Below, piece after piece: positions 8,551 to 15,107 of a stretch of DNA of 32,600 bases. Numbering within the stretch: position 1 is the first letter of the stretch; every line of letters starts with the position of its first letter. The DNA is from Thermogladius sp. (lineage in GTDB: Archaea; Thermoproteota; Thermoprotei_A; Sulfolobales; Desulfurococcaceae), in NCBI GenBank assembly GCA_009904025.1, contig WYEE01000068.1:1-32600 (forward strand), in the 5' to 3' direction. The position numbers and the translations under genes were made by a program. The notes below the pieces were generated by a model, which made no database searches, was not told the origin of the DNA, and saw only the letters and a list, made by a program, of their open reading frames with translations.

Positions 8551-8755
8551 AAAACACGATCTACACTCCAATTACAGGTTTTCAAATCAGCGTTCCGGCA
8601 CCGGGGACTCCAAGCAAAACCTCTGCGGGGAAGGAAGATGATATAGCTCTATGGTTTGAAACACTCATCACAGGAACCTAATCAGCTCTGCGATGATAAT
8701 ACCCCGTTATTTTATAAATAAACCTATTGGAGAATAACATGGTTGGTGTGCTGAT
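8551..8755. promoter_or_regulatory. aglB-cdvB intergenic region with TATA box at 8711-8720
   Basis: The 205-base gap contains TTTATAAATA (8711-8720), a clear TATA box that places transcription start near 8742, with a short GGTG SD-like element (8745-8748) before the TTG at 8756. In the first 150 bases I see no tRNA-like cloverleaf and no convincing C/D-box pair, nor an ORF. Confidence 0.5.
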
Positions 8756-9310
8756 TTGGTTTTCAAGAAGAAGGTTGATCCTTTGAAATCTGCTTTAACA
8801 GCGCTTTACAATGTGAGGGCTAGTATTCAGAGGCTTGACGCCCTCATCGACAGGATTAACAGCAGGCGGAGTAAGCTGATGGACATGGCTGTTGAACTCC
8901 AGGCAAGGGGTGAGACGTATCTCGCTAAAAGATACGCTGAGGAGATAGCTAAGCTTGATAGAATGAGGAGCAGGCTTGAAGTGTTGAAACTCGTCCTCGA
9001 GAAAGTCTCGCTGAGCATAGATTTGGCGATAACCATGAGAGACTTCAAGCTGATAGCTGACGAGGTTTCGAGTATTGTAGGCGAGATCAAAAAGATACCT
9101 GAGTCGAAGATCTCCGACTTAGCTGTTTACTTCGCCGAGCTAGAGGTCTCGATAAGAGAGCTAGCAAGCACCAATCTCGAAACAGGGCCACCACTACAGC
9201 TCGATACAACTGAGACGCCTGATGCTAGGAAAGTGCTTGAGGAGGCTAGGAGCCTGTTGAAGACGAAGCTTGAAAACGAGAATCTCCAGCCGCCCGCGTT
9301 AAATAAGTAA
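8756..9310 (+). CDS. ESCRT-III / CdvB-like (Snf7-type) protein
   Basis: A 184-residue, highly charged, almost completely helical protein with the ESCRT-III core: a basic N-terminus (FKKKVDPLKSAL), a long first hairpin (about 15-75) containing LDALIDRINSRR and the LAKRYAEEIAKLDRMRS segment, further helices to about 140, a short linker with prolines and a last acidic/basic helix (about 154-175). In crenarchaea CdvB proteins polymerise on membranes at division and are remodelled by the Vps4-like ATPase CdvC. This one lacks the C-terminal winged helix that binds CdvA, so it resembles the CdvB1/B2/B3 paralogues. The last helix may carry the MIT-interacting motif. Neither cdvA nor cdvC is adjacent. 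The stop overlaps the end of the convergent gene by 12 bases. Start: only available in-frame start after an upstream stop. Confidence 0.8.
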   Translation: MVFKKKVDPLKSALTALYNVRASIQRLDALIDRINSRRSKLMDMAVELQARGETYLAKRYAEEIAKLDRMRSRLEVLKLVLEKVSLSIDLAITMRDFKLIADEVSSIVGEIKKIPESKISDLAVYFAELEVSIRELASTNLETGPPLQLDTTETPDARKVLEEARSLLKTKLENENLQPPALNK

Positions 9311-9970
9311 AGTGTACTTCTTCTCCTCCCTGAGAACTATAATTCTCGTGTTGAAGGACTCGAGTACACTCCTGATTCTATCGCTTAGTTTATTTGCGAG
9401 GTCTTGCGGTATTATAATGAAATAGCCGTCGTAGCTCTGGTCTACGAGTGAAGAGCCTATTGAGAGATACAGGTTTTTCAACTGCGTAGGTCTATCGGCG
9501 CTTGGATCTATAATCCACACCCCGATCTTCTTCTCGTCTTTCCATGCAGTTAAATCGGGTTGAAGCGGTTTAGAAGGCTTATTCTCCGAGACCTCGAACC
9601 CCCTTTCCTCCAGGTCTTTAACCACCTGGGCTATCACTTGTTTACGAGCCGGGCTAGCCTTCGCCAGCTCAATATACTTCTCTATTGGTCCATGTATCTC
9701 GGGGTCGTATAGAGTGTAGGAACCCCTGTCAATTCTAAACAGGAATAGTTTATCGGGGTCCCTGTACTTGTCCTTGCTGTTGCTATTCACCGTGACAAGG
9801 TCGATCTCGAAGTCTAGGCTCATATCGGATCTAGAGGGGTCTTTCTGCTTTGCGACGTTTATGATCTCACGCCGGTTGAAGAAGTTTTTACCCGACTTAA
9901 CCAGTTCTAGACATGCCTCTTTTACGAGTAGCCAGTTAGGCTTCTTCCCACCCTGCTCTTGCTCCCCCAA
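9299..9970 (-). CDS. Hypothetical protein: winged helix plus degenerate nuclease-like domain
   Basis: I do not recognise a characterised family. The 223-residue protein has an N-terminal half (about 12-105) that reads like a winged-helix domain: two helices, NRREIINVAKQ as a helix-turn-helix candidate, then strands LFLFRIDRGSYTLYD. After a linker, residues ~110-223 look like a restriction-endonuclease-like fold: a helix ending in ERGFEV, then QPDLTAW and KKIGVWII, where an active PD-(D/E)xK enzyme would have an ExK; here the positions are V-W-I, so it is probably inactive or binding only. It follows the Mrp gene by 26 bases on the same strand, so the two are probably co-transcribed. Its 3' end overlaps the CdvB-like gene. 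Function unknown; domain calls are inference. Confidence 0.6.
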   Translation of the reverse strand: MGEQEQGGKKPNWLLVKEACLELVKSGKNFFNRREIINVAKQKDPSRSDMSLDFEIDLVTVNSNSKDKYRDPDKLFLFRIDRGSYTLYDPEIHGPIEKYIELAKASPARKQVIAQVVKDLEERGFEVSENKPSKPLQPDLTAWKDEKKIGVWIIDPSADRPTQLKNLYLSIGSSLVDQSYDGYFIIIPQDLANKLSDRIRSVLESFNTRIIVLREEKKYTLLI

Positions 9971-9996
9971 TCTACCACCGTTTAATCCGGTTGTAC

Positions 9997-10836
9997 TTAT
10001 TGCTGTAGAATCCTTAAAACTTCTCCAGCTAACGATCTAATTGCTTTAGCCGCCTCCCCTTCAGGGTATGCCAGGAGATACGGCACCCCCTCCTCAAGAG
10101 CGGTCGCTATGAGGGGGTCTAAGGGTATTCTGGCTAGGAGCCTTGTATTGTACTTCCTGGCAAGTTCTTCGCCCGTGCTCTTCCCCAGAATAGAGTACTC
10201 CCTCCCGCTCTCAGGGCATTTAAAGTAGCTCATGTTTTCCACGATCCCAAGCAACCTCACATTGTTCTTGACAACGAAATTGACTGCCTTAGAGACTATG
10301 ACCTCGGACAAGATGTTCGGCGCTGTCACTATGATCGCCCCGGTTAGGTCTTTGATAGATTGGACGATTGTGATAGCCTCGTCTCCAGTCCCGGGTGGTA
10401 GGTCTAAAATCAGGAAATCCCCTTCAGGCCACTTGACTTTTGCTAGTAGCTCGATTATAGCTCTCGACTTCAATGGCCCCCTCCACACCACCGGCAAGTC
10501 AGGTGAGTCGAGCATCAGGTTTATGGCCACTACTTTCACTCCCAGCGGACCTTCAACTGGTAGAATACCCCCCTCATCAGCGTAGTGTCTCGCATCATGT
10601 AACCCGAGGAGAGTTGGGATGCTTGAGCCGTGGATGTCCGCGTCCATTATCGACACACGGTAGTTTCTCTCGGCTAGGGCTAGCGATAGCATTGATGAGA
10701 TAAAGGATTTACCGACACCTCCTTTACCACTTAGCACCATGATCTTGTGTTTTATTCCTCCAACACTACCCCGTATTTTGTTTGTCAGAGCGAAGAGTGG
10801 CTCAGCCTGCCTGATTTTACTCATAACACCACTCAA
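9997..10836 (-). CDS. Mrp/ApbC-type P-loop ATPase, second CPxC cysteine missing
   Basis: Mrp/Nbp35 proteins are deviant-Walker ATPases that carry and hand over iron-sulfur clusters. The 279-residue protein has the deviant Walker A GKGGVGKS (37-44), DADIHG (65-70), VWRGPLKS (117-124) with a family-typical arginine, and the LDLPPGTGDE Walker B/switch II block (144-153), then VENMSYFKCPESG. The last block normally reads CPxCG; here C207 is kept and the second cysteine is S210, leaving a single ligand per subunit. No N-terminal ferredoxin or DUF59 domain is present. The TTG start at 10836 sits about 28 bases after a minus-strand TATA box (CTATAAAAC, about 10859-10867), so it is likely leaderless; an ATG four codons in is the alternative. 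Divergent from mevalonate kinase. Confidence 0.88.
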   Translation of the reverse strand: MSGVMSKIRQAEPLFALTNKIRGSVGGIKHKIMVLSGKGGVGKSFISSMLSLALAERNYRVSIMDADIHGSSIPTLLGLHDARHYADEGGILPVEGPLGVKVVAINLMLDSPDLPVVWRGPLKSRAIIELLAKVKWPEGDFLILDLPPGTGDEAITIVQSIKDLTGAIIVTAPNILSEVIVSKAVNFVVKNNVRLLGIVENMSYFKCPESGREYSILGKSTGEELARKYNTRLLARIPLDPLIATALEEGVPYLLAYPEGEAAKAIRSLAGEVLRILQQ

Positions 10837-10840
10837 AACC

Positions 10841-10867
10841 TATAAACCTCGCACATGGGTTTTATAG
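10841..10867. promoter_or_regulatory. Face-to-face TATA boxes between mrp and mevalonate kinase
   Basis: TATAAAC (10841-10847, plus strand) is centred 28 bases before the GTG at 10872, and CTATAAAAC on the minus strand (about 10859-10867) is about 28 bases before the TTG at 10836. Both fit leaderless transcription, so the two core promoters overlap and could not easily be occupied together. Confidence 0.5.
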
Positions 10868-10871
10868 TTGA

Positions 10872-11813
10872 GTGTTGGAGATGGTGTGTTCTATAGCACC
10901 GGGGAAGGTGATCCTCTTTGGAGAGCATTTTGTAGTGAAAGGTAAGCCGGCGATAGGTGTGGCTGTTAACGTGTATGCAAAGGCGTGTGCTGGGGTAGGT
11001 CAAGGCGTTGTAGAGTCCCGGCAGCTGGGCTTGCTGCTAGACCTGGATTCCGGGAAAGTTCTAGATAAGGGTTTGCTAAGGGTTTACCAAGAGCTGTCTT
11101 CGAGGATAGGTTTGGCAAAGGATTTCCATGTCATCATCGACTCCGAGATACCTATAGCAGCTGGGATGGGTTCATCCGCCGCAGTCGCGGTTTCAACCGC
11201 TCACGCATTAGCCACTCTTAAAGGTGTGGAGCCGGATAAAAAACTCATATGGGAGGTTTCCTTCGAGGCTGAGAAAATATACCATGTTAAACCAAGCGGA
11301 GTAGACAACACGCTTTCTACGTATGGTGGTGTACTCTTCTACCAGGGAGGGGAATTCAAAAGGGTTGAAGTAAAATGGCCGGATGACATATACATGGTAA
11401 TAGTGGACTCAGGAGTGAAAAGGTCGACAGGGCAGGTAGTGGAGGATGTTTTGAGAAGGTATGAAAAGTACCATCGGATCATGTCAGGGATCTACGATGC
11501 AGCCGGAGTACTAGTTGAGGAGGCTCTGAAAGCCCTTGAAAGAGGCGACTTCACAAGATTAGGGGAGTTGATGGATATAAACCACGGTCTACTAGTATCC
11601 TTAGGCGTATCCACACCCCTACTCGACAGCCTTCTCTGGACTGTACGTGAAGCAGGGGCTCTGGGTGCTAAGATATGTGGTGCTGGGCGTGGGGGTGTGA
11701 TCGTAGCCGTTGTAGATGAGGTTAGGCTTCCGAAAGTGTTGGATAAGATCAGCCGACAGGGCCTGAAACCAATAGTGGCTAGGATAGATAGTGAAGGGGT
11801 GAGAAAAACCTAG
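10872..11813 (+). CDS. mvk: Mevalonate kinase
   Basis: GHMP-family kinase that phosphorylates mevalonate at the 5-hydroxyl on the way to isoprenoid lipids. The 313-residue protein has SIAPGKVILFGEH (7-19), the ATP-binding glycine-serine loop PIAAGMGSSAAV (94-105), and GVDNTLSTYGG (143-153) with catalytic D145. The C-terminal motif GAGGGG reads GAGRGG (270-275). Start choice: GTG 10872 is 28 bases after a TATA box and would be leaderless; TTG 10875 and ATG 10881 lie immediately downstream and would remove only one or three residues. HMG-CoA reductase at 19503-20789 supplies its substrate but is not in the same operon. High confidence. Confidence 0.93.
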   Translation: MLEMVCSIAPGKVILFGEHFVVKGKPAIGVAVNVYAKACAGVGQGVVESRQLGLLLDLDSGKVLDKGLLRVYQELSSRIGLAKDFHVIIDSEIPIAAGMGSSAAVAVSTAHALATLKGVEPDKKLIWEVSFEAEKIYHVKPSGVDNTLSTYGGVLFYQGGEFKRVEVKWPDDIYMVIVDSGVKRSTGQVVEDVLRRYEKYHRIMSGIYDAAGVLVEEALKALERGDFTRLGELMDINHGLLVSLGVSTPLLDSLLWTVREAGALGAKICGAGRGGVIVAVVDEVRLPKVLDKISRQGLKPIVARIDSEGVRKT

Positions 11814-11869
11814 ATGATTTAAAAGCTTGGCTTCGCCCATTTAATATATAAGTGTGGCTGGTAAAAGCG

Positions 11870-11876
11870 ATATATA
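11870..11876 (+). promoter_or_regulatory. TATA-like element upstream of candidate sRNA
   Basis: ATATATA in GCGATATATAGGG predicts a transcription start near 11898-11902, a few bases before the ATGATGA box at 11905. A second AT-rich element (AATTTAAATA, 11892-11901) and a third around 11921-11930 may serve the downstream gene. Confidence 0.35.
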
Positions 11877-11902
11877 GGGTTTTTGTGCTAAAATTTAAAT
11901 AG

Positions 11903-11956
11903 GGATGATGAAAATACGTTTTTGATAATAGTGAAATGACTCCCATGGTCTGACAA
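11903..11956 (+). ncRNA. Candidate C/D-box sRNA (weak)
   Basis: ATGATGA (11905-11911) matches the C box consensus RUGAUGA exactly and CTGA (11950-11953) matches the D box. Internal TTGA (11922-11925 region) and TGAAATGA (11932-11939) could be degenerate D' and C' boxes, leaving a guide of about 10 bases before the D box. The length (about 54 bases) suits archaeal C/D sRNAs, and a TATA box sits at the right distance. Against it: the internal boxes are imperfect, the flanking stem is weak, and the next gene starts only 6 bases after the D box, so this could simply be a promoter and leader. Confidence 0.28.
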
Positions 11957-11958
11957 AT

Positions 11959-12375
11959 ATGGAGGTACCTACGAGGCGTATGAAGAAGAAGGTGAAGGAA
12001 TCACTGGATTTCCTGAAGAAACTTAACATAGTCATCGCCGACTACCTGCAGCAAATCTATGAATACAATAATTCAGCACGTCAGAAGGGCTACTATTTGA
12101 AGCCGGTTCACATAGCTGTCAGAAAGGAGAGGGGGACAGTGAAAACAAAGTACTACTACTACGGGAGGTACTGGTATAAGATTGAGCGAGGTCAGAACGG
12201 CGGGGTTAAATGGGTGTATATTGGGAAGGAGAAGCCGGATCCCAGTCTACCAGACCCGCCTAAACACCCTCTAGAGGGGCTTGTAGTAAAGATCAGGGAT
12301 TCTGAGATTGAAGCCGTTTTCGCCAGCGAGGAGATGTACCAGGAGATAATGAAAAAACTTGAGTCTTTGAAATAA
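11959..12375 (+). CDS. Conserved-looking hypothetical, tyrosine-rich beta-hairpin protein
   Basis: A 138-residue soluble, basic protein that I cannot assign. The N-terminus (about 6-45) is a charged helix, RRMKKKVKESLDFLKKLN, possibly coiled coil. The centre is very rich in aromatic residues: KTKYYYYGRYWYKIE (about 75-89), then WVYIGK (100-105) after a glycine turn. This two-strand pattern ending in YIGK recalls small beta-hairpin domains of DUF6788 type, but the resemblance is only visual. A proline-rich turn (PDPSLPDPPKHP) leads to a C-terminal segment with strand-helix character (VVKIRDSEIEAVFASEEMYQEIMKKL). No cysteines or catalytic motif. It converges on the nitrilase gene with a 4-base gap. 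The ATG lies about 30 bases after a TTTGATAATA element, so it may be leaderless. Confidence 0.65.
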   Translation: MEVPTRRMKKKVKESLDFLKKLNIVIADYLQQIYEYNNSARQKGYYLKPVHIAVRKERGTVKTKYYYYGRYWYKIERGQNGGVKWVYIGKEKPDPSLPDPPKHPLEGLVVKIRDSEIEAVFASEEMYQEIMKKLESLK

Positions 12376-12379
12376 GTTT

Positions 12380-13210
12380 TTAACCAACTCCTTCTCTTTT
12401 TTCCCTTATACTCCATTTTGCTCTAGACTGCTCGACGACGGGAATAAGCTTTCTCGCCAATGCGATCTCCTCTCTTTCTATTGAGACCTCAACATACTTC
12501 TCGCTGAAGCCTAAGTCGTAAATTTTATACCCCAGCGGGCTGTACAAGCCGCTACCACCTGTGAATAACTCGCCCACCTGGTTTGAGACAACGAGGTAGA
12601 GAGTGTTCTCGTGGGCCCTTGCTCTGGCTAGGAAGTCTAGCTGCCCCTCCTTCAGGTAACCCTTAACCCATCCAGCGTGCAACAACACCACGTCAGCTCC
12701 CTCCCATGCGTATAATCTAAAAAGCTCAGGGAATCTTAGATCGTAGCAGATAGCCACTCTTACCGCAAAACCTTTAACATTAAGAGACACGCTAATCTGG
12801 GAGCCCTCCTCGAAGAAATCGCTTTCCCTGAAACCATAAGCGTTGAACAGATGGATCTTACTGTAGACCCACCTTCTCTCACCATCGGGTGTAATGAGGA
12901 CGCTTGAACTACGAGTTTTAGGGGGTGTACTCGTCTTCTCGATGAAGTGCGTTAAGATAAGACTACCTGTTTCACGGGCAGTCTTCTCCAGGATGCTGAG
13001 AAACCTGCTCTCACCTATAACCTCCGATTTCTCGTAGAAGCCCCTGGGGTCATTGAATCTGAACGGGTTTGCCATACTATACTCGGGTGTGAGAATTATA
13101 TCAGCCCGCTTAAACCCGTTTCTCACCATACTACTTATTTTTAAAGCGTTTTCAACGGGCTCGCCACCTAGATTTGCCTGTAGAATGCCAACTACCATTT
13201 CACCCGACAT
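12380..13210 (-). CDS. Carbon-nitrogen hydrolase (nitrilase superfamily)
   Basis: Amidase/omega-amidase-like cytosolic enzyme that hydrolyses a C-N bond. The 276-residue protein shows the Glu-Lys-Cys triad in order: E43 in LTPEYSM, K118 in VYSKIHLF, and C155 in AICYDLRFPELFR, plus the second glutamate region FRESDFFEEGS. ARAHENTLYLVVSNQ is the typical strand before the C-terminus. The CYDLRFPEL context is that of branch 9/10 amidases and Nit2-like omega-amidases rather than true nitrilases; the substrate cannot be fixed from sequence. The ATG at 13198 (residue 5), preceded by GGTGA, is as good a start as 13210. It is preceded on the same strand by the DUF2258-like gene, 42 bases upstream. Confidence 0.9.
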   Translation of the reverse strand: MSGEMVVGILQANLGGEPVENALKISSMVRNGFKRADIILTPEYSMANPFRFNDPRGFYEKSEVIGESRFLSILEKTARETGSLILTHFIEKTSTPPKTRSSSVLITPDGERRWVYSKIHLFNAYGFRESDFFEEGSQISVSLNVKGFAVRVAICYDLRFPELFRLYAWEGADVVLLHAGWVKGYLKEGQLDFLARARAHENTLYLVVSNQVGELFTGGSGLYSPLGYKIYDLGFSEKYVEVSIEREEIALARKLIPVVEQSRAKWSIREKREGVG

Positions 13211-13252
13211 CCCCTGTTCCCCCTTCGTGAAGAGAGCTAGGGGTTGTAAAAA

Positions 13253-13606
13253 TTAGGTTTGGATTCCTAGAATCTTCTTCAACTCTGCCGTAGCTTCATC
13301 GGATATCGACGTGTTCAATTCGTATAAGTCTACCTTGAGGTTTCTTATTTTAAACTCTGTGTCAGCTATCTCGTATTCCAGTTCTATGTTTACGATAGCG
13401 TCTTTTGGAGCCATATATTTCTCAACTAGAACCTCGTAGATGATTTTATTCAGATTGGTTAGAAACTCATTGACTCTCCTCTGAACATCTTTCTTCGAAA
13501 CCTCGGGTTTACTCCTCAAGTAGCTTGAAACAGATGCGTTGACTACTCTCCTCAACTTAATAGCGTAGCCGCTCAAACGGACTGGGCCTGTTTTCACTGT
13601 GGACAT
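13253..13606 (-). CDS. DUF2258-like small archaeal protein
   Basis: A 117-residue acidic/basic alpha-beta protein: N-terminal strand segment STVKTGPVRLSGYAIKLRR, a helical centre (SKKDVQRRVNEFLTNLNKIIYEVL), then two strands (IVNIELEYEI and FKIRNLKVDLYEL) and a last helix. The N-terminal pattern and length match what I remember of DUF2258, a crenarchaeal family without known function. No cysteines, membrane segments or catalytic motif. It is divergent from the cysteine-rich protein at 13660 and lies 42 bases upstream of the nitrilase gene on the same strand. Family assignment is moderate, function unknown. Confidence 0.65.
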   Translation of the reverse strand: MSTVKTGPVRLSGYAIKLRRVVNASVSSYLRSKPEVSKKDVQRRVNEFLTNLNKIIYEVLVEKYMAPKDAIVNIELEYEIADTEFKIRNLKVDLYELNTSISDEATAELKKILGIQT

Positions 13607-13623
13607 ATTTTCCCCAACTAATA

Positions 13624-13650
13624 TTTAGTTTAACCCCTATAATATTTTTA
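13624..13650. promoter_or_regulatory. Divergent promoter region, two AT-rich boxes
   Basis: TTTAGTTTAA (13624-13633) lies about 30 bases before the ATG at 13660 and fits a leaderless start for the plus-strand gene. ATAATATTTTTA (13639-13650) is about 38 bases from the minus-strand ATG at 13606 and can serve the DUF2258-like gene. Confidence 0.4.
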
Positions 13651-13659
13651 CTTAACCTA

Positions 13660-14121
13660 ATGGTAGTTTGGTTGGGTGGACGAGAATTGGCATACACAGC
13701 GCCTAGACTAATCGATGTCAACGCTAAGTCGAGGCTTATAAGAGACTGCCGCAGGCTCCTTATTTTCGGGAGGTGTGTTGAATTAGAACACCCGGAAGTC
13801 TACAAGGGTTTCATCGAGAGAGGCTACTGCCCTCTATCCGTCTGCCTCGAGGCGGAGCACGTTAACATGGTTGGATTCAAGCTTGCAGGCATCCTGGGTA
13901 GAGGCGACTACGAAGAGGTTGCCGTCTTAACAGTTGACGGCAGCATGCACTGTACTCAATTACACTGGATGGTAGAGGAAGTTTTCAAGATCATGAGGCT
14001 AGACAACAGTAGGAGGAGGCACTTCGTAATACACGAGGGTAAGCTGGTTGAGGTATCCCAGGCTTCTGTTAAAGCAAGCAGGTTTCTCGCGCATATAGAC
14101 GGTTTGTTGAGAAAGGGCTAG
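13660..14121 (+). CDS. Hypothetical cysteine/histidine-rich protein
   Basis: I do not recognise this 153-residue soluble protein. It has five cysteines, C30, C39, C57, C62 and C98, and histidines H44, H67, H97 and H102 close to them, in segments DCRRLLIFGRC, RGYCPLSVCLEAEH and DGSMHCTQLHW. The pattern suggests a metal site or Fe-S cluster rather than disulfides, because the protein shows no signal peptide. EVAVLTVDGSMHC could be the end of a strand leading to the site. The next gene, encoding a membrane protein, starts two bases after its stop, so the two are surely co-transcribed and may work together. Start ATG is supported by an AT-rich element at -30. Confidence 0.65.
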   Translation: MVVWLGGRELAYTAPRLIDVNAKSRLIRDCRRLLIFGRCVELEHPEVYKGFIERGYCPLSVCLEAEHVNMVGFKLAGILGRGDYEEVAVLTVDGSMHCTQLHWMVEEVFKIMRLDNSRRRHFVIHEGKLVEVSQASVKASRFLAHIDGLLRKG

Positions 14122-14123
14122 CT

Positions 14124-14888
14124 ATGAGCGTAGTTAAAAGAATGGACGGTATTATACGGGAGTTAGGGGGTTTCAACCCTTCTAGCAGGGTTTTGCTTTT
14201 AACTCTATACCTCAGCCTTCTAAGCCCAGTGTATATCATACTGTTGTCTTCCAGCGCGTTGTTAAACCTACCTGATGAGGTCGTGTCCTCTAGTCTGATC
14301 ATCGGATTTCTAGGCCAGGCATCCACCTCGGCATTAATGCTCTATTTGTTATCAAACGTAAACCAGCTTGCGGATAACATAGCTGAGTACACTTCGCTTG
14401 TAGCCGATCTTATAAGGGAGAAGACTGGTCTCAGGGTTGAGCCACTGGAAGCGGCTTCCAGGGAGTTTAAGAGAGGTTTCAGGACATACATGGGGTGGTA
14501 TCCGCTAGCGATTCTCGTGGGCCTGATATCGCTGTTATCGTATGGAACACTCCTCTACGCGATAATCCTCTTCGAGCTCTACAGTGCGTTAAACTCGTTC
14601 TTCCTTGCTCAAGCAAAGGTCTCTCTCGAGGGTATTGTAGATTACTTAAACTTGGTTGAAGAGGAAATCAGTGCTGTGATTGAAATCCGGAAAACTAGTT
14701 TGAGTATCGGTGTCCTTCTCGAAGACAGGGTTATAGCATTCGGCTCACTTTTATTCAACTCTATTACACCGATAGCATGCTACCAGCTGCTTCTCAGCCT
14801 GGGGAGTATAGTGGATAAGTTTAGAGGTTTTCACGTGGAAGTGAAATACGTTTTGACGATGAAAGAGTCCGTTAAGCCCAGCAGGTGA
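14124..14888 (+). CDS. Hypothetical integral membrane protein
   Basis: A 254-residue protein with hydrophobic segments at about 22-46, 54-78 and 124-156 (the last long enough for two helices), and a further weaker one near 203-228. Between helices 2 and 3 is a soluble loop of about 45 residues (NQLADNIAEY to FKRGFR), and after residue 160 a helical segment (LEGIVDYLNLVEEEI) that may be cytosolic. The topology recalls the membrane part of archaeal secretion or prepilin-type systems, but I see no diagnostic motif. It follows the cysteine-rich gene by two bases and ends before the non-coding stretch 14889-15107. Function unknown. Confidence 0.7.
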   Translation: MSVVKRMDGIIRELGGFNPSSRVLLLTLYLSLLSPVYIILLSSSALLNLPDEVVSSSLIIGFLGQASTSALMLYLLSNVNQLADNIAEYTSLVADLIREKTGLRVEPLEAASREFKRGFRTYMGWYPLAILVGLISLLSYGTLLYAIILFELYSALNSFFLAQAKVSLEGIVDYLNLVEEEISAVIEIRKTSLSIGVLLEDRVIAFGSLLFNSITPIACYQLLLSLGSIVDKFRGFHVEVKYVLTMKESVKPSR

Positions 14889-15010
14889 AGAGGGTTACAT
14901 GGCTATATGCTTCAACTAACATGGTTCCCCCACTCCCCGTCTCTCAAAGTGTTTTCCTGGTGGATACTAATTAGCGACGATTATTAATCCACGCATAATC
15001 ACGAGTCCCC

Positions 15011-15093
15011 TTTGGGATGGGGGTAATAGGCCGGAGACCCAGCCCGGGGTTGAGCACTCGGAAAGAGGGAGTGTAGTCCCAAACCCCTCCACA
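15011..15093. ncRNA. Candidate structured RNA or structured intergenic element
   Basis: The 219-base gap 14889-15107, between two convergent genes, has no ORF of note; its right part is GC-rich and self-complementary. TTTGGGA (15011-15017) pairs perfectly with TCCCAAA (15077-15083); CACTC (15055-15059) pairs with GAGTG (15069-15073) around a 9-base loop; CCGG (15031-15034) can pair with CCGG (15044-15047). An alternative lower stem pairs GGATGGGGG with the CCCCTCC just before an ACA at 15091-15093, which would resemble an H/ACA guide layout. TTATTAATC near 14980 could be a TATA box for the plus strand. I cannot match it to a known RNA; it may also act as a bidirectional termination structure. 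Confidence 0.3.
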
Positions 15094-15107
15094 AGAACAC
15101 TCGCCAT

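Noticed and set aside
8560..8640. tRNA-like stretch with TTTTCAAATC and GC-rich arms
   Set aside because: No acceptor stem or anticodon arm can be closed around it.
8640..8700. Minus-strand GTGATGA as C box of a guide RNA
   Set aside because: No D box CTGA follows at a usable distance; the CTGA nearby lies on the wrong side.
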